Shown piece after piece: positions 58,371 through 64,000 of a DNA stretch of 64,000 nt. A program made the translations under genes and the position numbers. Positions within the stretch are counted from its first letter, which is position 1; each line of letters begins with the position of its first letter. The notes beneath the pieces are model-generated. The model saw only the letters and a program-made list of their open reading frames with translations. It did no database searches and was not told the origin of the DNA. The DNA is from CAYUQT01 sp964446835 (lineage in GTDB: Bacteria; Planctomycetota; Phycisphaerae; UBA1845; JAFGLZ01), in contig CAYUQT010000016.1 in NCBI GenBank assembly GCA_964446835.1, positions 1 through 64,000 of the forward strand, in the 5' to 3' direction.

Positions 58371-59621
58371 TTAGGGGCGCGACGTTGTGGTGGGCCCAAG
58401 TGTCGCACGCGGACCGCGGCGAAGCTCCCATTGATCGACGACGTGGCCGCCGAGATCGATCTGTCGAAGCTTCAGGTTGTCCGGCGACACGTCGAGGAGC
58501 GTGAAGCTCAGGTCCTGATCGAAGAACGCGGCGATATACGCCGGGCGTGACGAGACAGGTTTCTCTTCATAGAGTCGTGCACCACCGGCCCCTGTCACGA
58601 TGTAGACGATCCCTTTCGAATCGTCGACAACCGTTTCACTTCTCAGGGGGTGCGTCCGCTCGTACAGGTGGTTGTGCCCCAAGAGCATCATGTCCACTCC
58701 GGCGGCCTCCATCGCCGGCACCAGCAGCGTTCGGAGCCGAATGTCGGGATCGCGCTTCTCGGTTCCCGTGTATGGCGGATAGTGGCAGAACACGAATCGC
58801 CACTGACGGCCGGCCGACGAAAAGACCTCCTTCAGCCACGGGGCGACCTGCCCGGTCAACTCGGCGTCCTTGGCCATTCCGTCGATGCCCACGAACCTCG
58901 CGCAGCCAAAGTCGAACCAGAAGTGTCTCTCGGGCTGGAGGCCGGCGGGTCCGTTTCGAGGCAGCACAAACGTGCTCAGAAACGGTTCTCCGTCGCGGGT
59001 TCTCAGATCATGATTGCCCAGCACCGGCACGAACATCGTCGAAGGCAGCATTCGGCGATAGGGCTCGAAGAAGTTGGCGGGATAGCACTCGGGGGCCCCG
59101 TCGAAGTAGACCAGGTCGCCGGTATGAAGGATGAGGTCGAAGGGATACTCCATCATCCTCTTGCCCAACTGATACTGCGAAAAGCTCCCCGTGCCGGAAT
59201 CGCCGAAGACGAGCAGGCGTACAGGAGCCGTCGGGCCGGCGTCTGTCTTGCACGACCACGAGCCGAGAAGGGCCGATACTCCGCCGAACCGATCGTACAC
59301 CTCGTATCGATACGTCTGTCCGGGCCGCAGCCCCGTCACAGAGGCGGCATATTGCCCGTTCTCCTTCACGGCAGAAACGTCGGCCACCGTCTGATCGCCC
59401 AACTTCACCACAAGCCGTCCGCTGCCCGGCAGGTCTGTCTGCCACACCACGGTGAACCCGGTCGGCCCGACCATCTGAATCATGGGCCCACCGGTGAACG
59501 GGCTGTGCAGGTAATAGTAGACCGTGCCGATGATGGCAACGAAGACCGTCAGGCAGGCAATGGCAATCAGGTACTTTCGGCGACGCGGTCGGGGTGTCGG
59601 TCTGTCGGGAGCGGTACTCAT
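58371..59621 (-). CDS. Membrane-anchored metallophosphoesterase, purple-acid-phosphatase-like
   Basis: An N-terminal helix (KYLIAIACLTVFVAIIGTVYYYL) anchors the protein. A fibronectin-like N-domain (MVGPTGFTVVWQTDLPGSGRLVVKLGD) precedes the metallophosphoesterase core with LLVFGDSGTG, LILHTGDLVYFDG, VLGNHDLRT, VFCHYPPY and LLGHNHLYERT, the full set of metal ligands. Its start overlaps the GH3 gene stop by 4 bp (ATGA), so it is translated after GH3 in one operon. Confidence 0.9.
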   Translation of the reverse strand: MSTAPDRPTPRPRRRKYLIAIACLTVFVAIIGTVYYYLHSPFTGGPMIQMVGPTGFTVVWQTDLPGSGRLVVKLGDQTVADVSAVKENGQYAASVTGLRPGQTYRYEVYDRFGGVSALLGSWSCKTDAGPTAPVRLLVFGDSGTGSFSQYQLGKRMMEYPFDLILHTGDLVYFDGAPECYPANFFEPYRRMLPSTMFVPVLGNHDLRTRDGEPFLSTFVLPRNGPAGLQPERHFWFDFGCARFVGIDGMAKDAELTGQVAPWLKEVFSSAGRQWRFVFCHYPPYTGTEKRDPDIRLRTLLVPAMEAAGVDMMLLGHNHLYERTHPLRSETVVDDSKGIVYIVTGAGGARLYEEKPVSSRPAYIAAFFDQDLSFTLLDVSPDNLKLRQIDLGGHVVDQWELRRGPRATLGPTTTSRP

Positions 59622-61567
59622 CGGCGGCCCTCAGTGCTCAGCCCATAGCCGAACGAAAACAGCGGCGTCTGCCCCGCGAGCGTCTCCAGCGGCAACTGGT
59701 CCATCGTCTTGGGCCAGGTGTACGGCAGCTTTCCGGTAAAGGGATAATCCCCGAACAGGACATCGGCGACTCCGCGCCCCTCCGTTCCCGGCAGCCACGC
59801 GGCCACCCATGCGTCGACGCCCTCCAGAAGGTCGGTGATGATCATCGGTCTGCCGGAAATCAATACGACCACCAGCTTCCGGCATTTGTCTCGGCAGGTC
59901 TTGATCAGGTCCACGTCTTCTTGCGACAGGTGCAGGTCTTCCCGATCGCCCATCCCCTCGGCATAGGGCATCTCGCCGACCACCACGACACCGACATCCG
60001 CGGGCAGCGAAGGCGCTTCATTCTCCGTGCTACCGGCAAACTCCCCGGACGGATCGTAGAACACGCCGGCGGAAGAGGCGACCGTCGCTCGGATGCCGGC
60101 CAGCAGCGTCGTCCCCTTCGTGATCTCGCCCGCCCCGCTCTGCCAGCCCACCGTCCATCCGCCGCACTGGATGCCGATATCGTTTGCCGCCTGGCCCGCC
60201 ACGAGAATCGTCGCCGTCTCTTTGCTCAATGGCAGCGTGTCGCCGTCATTCTTCAGCAGGACCAGCGACTTCCGCACGGCCTCCCGGGCGATCTCGCGAT
60301 GCTCCGTCGAACCCACGCGCGGCAGCAGGTCCTCTCGGGCGTAGGGGTGTTCGAACAGCCCCAGCGTGAGCTTGGCCGTCAGGATCCGGCGGACGGCATC
60401 GTTGATCCGCTCCATCTTGATCGCGCCCAACTGAATCGCCACGGGTACATCGACGAGGACCCGCTGGTGGAGATAGGGCGCCAGCACCATATCGATGCCG
60501 GCGTTGATCGACTGAACGACATCGAAGAAGTAGAAGCCGGTGATCCGTTCGATCGCCGCCCAGTCCGACACGACGATCCCGTCAAATCCCAATTCGCCCT
60601 TGAGCACATCGGTCAGAAGGTACCGATTGGCGTGCATCTTCGTGCCGTTCCACGAGCTGTACGAGGCCATGATGCTCAGGACGCCCTCTTGGATGGCCGA
60701 CACATACGGCGGCAGGTGCACCGACCTCAGTGTCGCTTCATCAACATCCGAGTTTCCTCCGTCCAGACCGGGGAAGCCCATCCCCTCGTACGAGGAACTG
60801 CCCCAGACCGTCGCCCCATCGGCGATGAAGTGCTTGGGTGTACCCATCACACGGACCGAGCAGGGATCGGCGACATCTCCCTGAAGTCCTCGAAGATACG
60901 CCGTACCCAGCGTCGTGACGAGTTCGGTGTTCTCACCATAGCTTTCGCAGGCCCGGCCCCATCGAATGTCCTGCGCCACCGCCACCGTCGGGGCGTAGTC
61001 CCAATAGGCGCCCGTGGCGGCCATCTCAATGGCGGTGGTCTTGCCGATGCGAGAGACCAGTTCGGCATCTCGCGTGGCGCCCAGCCCGACGTTATGCGGA
61101 AAAACCGTCGCTCCCACCACTCCGGCATGACCGTGCACGGCGTCCACCGCGTAGATCATGGGAATGCCCAGCCGGCTTTCCATGGCGGCCTTCTGGAAGG
61201 TGTTGATCATGTCGGCCCAACCCTGGGGCGTGTTCTCCTCCGGATAGTCGCCGCCGCCGCTGCACAAGGCTCCGATGCCATGCAGCGTGACCTGCCAGGG
61301 CTCCACCGCGAACTTCGACGTCTGAAGCATCTGTCCGACCTTCTCGGCCAAGGTCATCAGGCTCAGCAGATTCTCGACACGTTCGGCAACAGAAACGTTG
61401 GGATCCTTGTAGAGTGCGTTTGCCGATACCGGCTGCGTCGTCGGCGGAATGATGCGACCAATCTCGTTGGGATCGAGGGGCAGCGTCAGGCATCCCCCCA
61501 TCGACAGCACGCTGCACACCGCCGTAACGATCAGCGGGATACAGACTCCTCGGCGCAGATTCACCAT
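59618..61567 (-). CDS. GH3 family beta-glucosidase-like lipoprotein
   Basis: The ATG follows AGAGGT. Lipobox-like SVLSMGGC near residue 22. The 649-residue protein has the GH3 two-domain layout: QTSKFAVEPWQVTLHGIGALCSGGG, IPMIYAVDAVHGHAGVVGATVFPHNVGLG, DIRWGRACESYGENTELV, TPKHFIADGATVWGSS and the nucleophile motif FDGIVVSDWAAI; then the (alpha/beta)6 domain with VLLKNDGDTLPL, CGGWTVGWQSG and VVVVGEMPYAEGMGD. Exo-acting glucosidase or xylosidase. Coupled to the phosphoesterase gene. Confidence 0.92.
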   Translation of the reverse strand: MVNLRRGVCIPLIVTAVCSVLSMGGCLTLPLDPNEIGRIIPPTTQPVSANALYKDPNVSVAERVENLLSLMTLAEKVGQMLQTSKFAVEPWQVTLHGIGALCSGGGDYPEENTPQGWADMINTFQKAAMESRLGIPMIYAVDAVHGHAGVVGATVFPHNVGLGATRDAELVSRIGKTTAIEMAATGAYWDYAPTVAVAQDIRWGRACESYGENTELVTTLGTAYLRGLQGDVADPCSVRVMGTPKHFIADGATVWGSSSYEGMGFPGLDGGNSDVDEATLRSVHLPPYVSAIQEGVLSIMASYSSWNGTKMHANRYLLTDVLKGELGFDGIVVSDWAAIERITGFYFFDVVQSINAGIDMVLAPYLHQRVLVDVPVAIQLGAIKMERINDAVRRILTAKLTLGLFEHPYAREDLLPRVGSTEHREIAREAVRKSLVLLKNDGDTLPLSKETATILVAGQAANDIGIQCGGWTVGWQSGAGEITKGTTLLAGIRATVASSAGVFYDPSGEFAGSTENEAPSLPADVGVVVVGEMPYAEGMGDREDLHLSQEDVDLIKTCRDKCRKLVVVLISGRPMIITDLLEGVDAWVAAWLPGTEGRGVADVLFGDYPFTGKLPYTWPKTMDQLPLETLAGQTPLFSFGYGLSTEGRR

Positions 61568-61793
61568 GCGACACCTCTCGAACACAGTTCACGGCGCTCG
61601 AATTCCCGAAGGCCGATCTCTGTGCGTTGGACTCCCTTCCAGTACTGCCGATCTTGTGAGAGTTTACAACAAACGGGTGGGGGAAGTCTACGAGCCCGCC
61701 GACAGTCGTATTATCGGACGTTCCCGCGGTGTGGGTTGCGCTTGGGAAGTTGCCGACATATATGGTCGATATCTCTCGTGTCGGAGGTTGCCC

Positions 61794-63101
61794 ATGATGG
61801 TACGGCTCAGCCGCCTCGCACGGTCGTTCCTTGAGTACGCAACATCGGTTCGCACGCTCAGGGGCGTGGCGATCATCGGGTGGGTCGGTTGTGTGATCGG
61901 CCTGGTGACGTTCATCGCCGGTGTGAATGGTCCCTTGAATGCCCAAGGGGAATACGTCGGCGGCGATTTCCTGACCTTCTACACGGTCGGGCGCATGGTC
62001 CTGGAAGGCAAGGCCGGCTCGCTCTACGATTTGCGCGAGCAACTCCAGACCCTCCGTCGCATCGCCGGACGCCCCGATTTCGACCGCATGCAGCCCTACG
62101 TCAATCCGCCAACGCTGGGACTGCTCAGCTCCCCATTGGCACTGCTGCCGTTTCCGGCCGCCTATGCGGCTTCGGTCGTTCTCCTGGCGTTGGTCTTCTG
62201 GGCAGGCTTGCGATGGGTCCGCCGAGTCATGCCCGAATTGGCCTCAGAGTGGTTCGTCGTCGTCGCCCTGTCGCTGCTGTTCTTCCCCTTCGGCCGCACC
62301 ATCACCGGCGGGCAGAACACCGCCATCAGCTTCGCACTCATCGCAGCATTGATCGTCGCCTTGCGCGGCGGACGACAGGCATGGGCGGGCGTGGCGCTCG
62401 GCCTCATGTGCTACAAACCCCACTTCGTCCTGATCCTCTCGTCGCTGCTGCTGTCGCGGCGATACTGGATCTGCCTCGTCGTGGGCGGAGCCGTCGGTTT
62501 CGGGCAATACCTCCTCGGGGCATTGTTCTGCGGCCTTCGCTGGCCCATCGAGATGCTGAGCTGCGTCAAGACCTACTGGCCGATGGAGTGCAGACACAAC
62601 GGTCCGTTTCTCGTGTCGTGGGCGGGTTTCTGGGAATATGCCCTGGGCGAAACACTCGGCAAGCCGCTGGGCTACGGCCTGGCATTGGCTACCCTCATCG
62701 TCGTCCTCTGGGCGTGGCGGCGAATGGACGCCAGGGCCCCGTCGTCCGGACCGCTCTGGGGGCTCGCGGTGTGTGCCGTCATCCTGGTCAGCCCGCACAC
62801 TCAATGGTACGACGGCGGATTGGTCCTGCTGCCGGTTCTGCTCGGACTGGACCACCTCAGGCGCCAGGGGCTGCCGATCGGCCTGCCTCTGCGAGCGATG
62901 CTCGTGGCCGGATTCCTGCTGTTTCCCGTCTATCGACTCGCACCAACCTTGGGGTGGAATCCGCTCATCCTCTTGCCGGCCGGCGTCCTGGTGTGGATGG
63001 TCGCACTGACCACCCGCCGGTTCGGCGACCTTCACGCAGCGGTTGTCGAGGCCGGACACACCGCATCACCTCACGCAGTTGTGCGCGGTCCCACAATCTG
63101 A
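61794..63101 (+). CDS. GT87-like polytopic membrane glycosyltransferase (DUF2029)
   Basis: GGAGGT precedes two adjacent ATGs. The 435-residue protein has about ten membrane helices. The first outer loop has GGDFLTFYTVGRMVLEGKAGSLYD, the GD-F ... LYD signature of polyprenyl-phosphate-dependent GT-C/GT87 mannosyltransferases. Later GQNTAISFALIAALIVALRGGRQAWAGVALGL and YKPHFVLIL are typical of the family. It probably transfers a sugar from a lipid carrier to an outer-surface acceptor. Divergent from the GH3 operon. Confidence 0.8.
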   Translation: MMVRLSRLARSFLEYATSVRTLRGVAIIGWVGCVIGLVTFIAGVNGPLNAQGEYVGGDFLTFYTVGRMVLEGKAGSLYDLREQLQTLRRIAGRPDFDRMQPYVNPPTLGLLSSPLALLPFPAAYAASVVLLALVFWAGLRWVRRVMPELASEWFVVVALSLLFFPFGRTITGGQNTAISFALIAALIVALRGGRQAWAGVALGLMCYKPHFVLILSSLLLSRRYWICLVVGGAVGFGQYLLGALFCGLRWPIEMLSCVKTYWPMECRHNGPFLVSWAGFWEYALGETLGKPLGYGLALATLIVVLWAWRRMDARAPSSGPLWGLAVCAVILVSPHTQWYDGGLVLLPVLLGLDHLRRQGLPIGLPLRAMLVAGFLLFPVYRLAPTLGWNPLILLPAGVLVWMVALTTRRFGDLHAAVVEAGHTASPHAVVRGPTI

Positions 63102-63141
63102 ACAGGGGGGGCCGCGATTGCCAAGGTCCTGCCGAAGTCTG

Positions 63142-64000
63142 TCATGGATTCGGGGGCAACGGCTTCGCGCTGAGGATTTGCTGCACCCAGGGGGCGATCG
63201 CCTCGGCGGCGGCGGCATTGCCCAGCGCGTTCCAGTGGGGGTCGTTCGGGAAGTCGTAGCGACGACGCTCCTGCGTCACCTTCGCCGTCATCGTCAGGGT
63301 CAGATCCAGGTAGGGGATCTTGTGCTGCCGGCAGAGGGGTTCGATCTTCTCACCCATGTAGTAGCGGCGAACGCCGAGGCATTCCGGGTCCTTCGATGCC
63401 GGGATCGGTTCGAGGGCCTTGCTCTGCCACGCCGCCTCGATCGCCGGTCGGTTGCCCTCCCACACTACCGCAAAACGGGCGTTGCGCCGCTGGCACTCTT
63501 CGTTGATGGCCACCAGCAGCGTCTCCATGAGCCGCCACGACTTGGTCTGTCGCTCGATCAGGTCGCTCTGGCTCGAGTTCTCGACCGGCCGGTGAGGGCC
63601 GAACTGCTCGCGCGGCATCTCGCCGCCGTGACCGGCCGCGACGAACTTATTGATCAGCCCGGCATGAAACAGTGTATAACGAACCAGGGCCGAATAGGTC
63701 AGAACCGTTCTCCATGCCGGCAGGTCCAGCGCCTCGGTGGGCAGAGGCTGCAATCGTCCGTTACCCATGATGGTGAAGGCCGGCACATATCGCGGGATCT
63801 GAGTGATATACGGTGAACTGTCGTAGACATCGTTGACGACGAACAGCAGCACCACGATGTCGGGGTTGTAGTCCAGCACACGGTTGCGGATCAGCAGATA
63901 TTCCTGTGCCGTGCCGAACCCTGAACAGCCGAAGGCATACCATTCACTCGGCAGACCCGAGTTGTTCATGATCGCCTGGGCCTTCTCGACGAATCGGTCC
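63142..64000 (-). CDS. SGNH-hydrolase-like protein (5' partial)
   Basis: The frame is open to the right edge, so the N-terminus, including the expected GDS motif, is missing. Visible: VVLLFVVNDVYDSSPY (Asn-Asp block), a helical middle, VVWEGNRPAIEAAW, and YDFPNDPHWNALGNAAAAEAI, the catalytic D-x-x-H block V. It resembles the SGNH hydrolases and acetyltransferase-associated AlgX/DltD-type proteins. Convergent with the glycosyltransferase gene. Confidence 0.75.
   Translation of the reverse strand, partial: DRFVEKAQAIMNNSGLPSEWYAFGCSGFGTAQEYLLIRNRVLDYNPDIVVLLFVVNDVYDSSPYITQIPRYVPAFTIMGNGRLQPLPTEALDLPAWRTVLTYSALVRYTLFHAGLINKFVAAGHGGEMPREQFGPHRPVENSSQSDLIERQTKSWRLMETLLVAINEECQRRNARFAVVWEGNRPAIEAAWQSKALEPIPASKDPECLGVRRYYMGEKIEPLCRQHKIPYLDLTLTMTAKVTQERRRYDFPNDPHWNALGNAAAAEAIAPWVQQILSAKPLPPNP

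Overview
The window looks like a Planctomycetota chromosome, possibly Phycisphaerae-like. It is GC-rich and carries giant secreted proteins with beta-helix, RHS, dockerin and HYR-type modules, many secreted glycoside hydrolases, and a zinc-knuckle PheS. The taxonomic call is inferred from gene content only. A 100-N assembly gap lies at 9141-9240.

1-10.4 kb: the 3' part of a giant RHS protein ending in a dockerin, followed by a secreted protein with a cohesin-like domain and a tandem array of 228-bp InlB-type repeats; the gap falls in this array. 10.9-24.5 kb: plasmid- or ICE-like accessory DNA. Its plus strand encodes a small zinc protein, a GHKL ATPase, a DUF2958 fusion, a CobS/MoxR-like AAA+ ATPase, a type II peptidyl-tRNA hydrolase, a CobT-like VWA protein with an HELGH motif, a RAMA-like protein and a RadC/JAB protein. 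Its minus strand encodes a second ATPase, an SPL-like radical SAM protein, two zinc-ribbon proteins and a lipoprotein. Nearly every plus-strand gene has a strong hairpin just upstream of its Shine-Dalgarno, and three leaders share a structured motif around GATTCCGCGCGCG. A tyrosine recombinase (24.7-26.0 kb) closes this part.

26.16-34.22 kb: an 8.0-kb integrative element sits in a tRNA-Arg(TCG) gene, bounded by exact 48-bp direct repeats. It has a tightly coupled replication operon (AlpA-like, DUF669-like, archaeo-eukaryotic primase, DnaB-like ATPase, winged-helix protein with iterons, XRE, integrase) and no recognisable capsid or conjugation gene. The reading frame of the integrase continues through the att core into the gene at the far right end when the element is circular, so integration appears to split the integrase gene and to disconnect three downstream genes from the operon.

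34.3-64 kb: ordinary chromosome. It holds a PHP protein, an SGNH hydrolase, two glycoside hydrolases (one GH36-like), two paralogous HYR-type surface proteins flanking a golvesin-like lipoprotein, a repeat propeller-like protein, a decayed Y1 transposase remnant, pheS-pheT, a giant hybrid sensor kinase, a metallophosphoesterase coupled to a GH3 enzyme, a GT87-like membrane glycosyltransferase and a partial SGNH hydrolase. The enzymes suggest a carbohydrate-degrading lifestyle.
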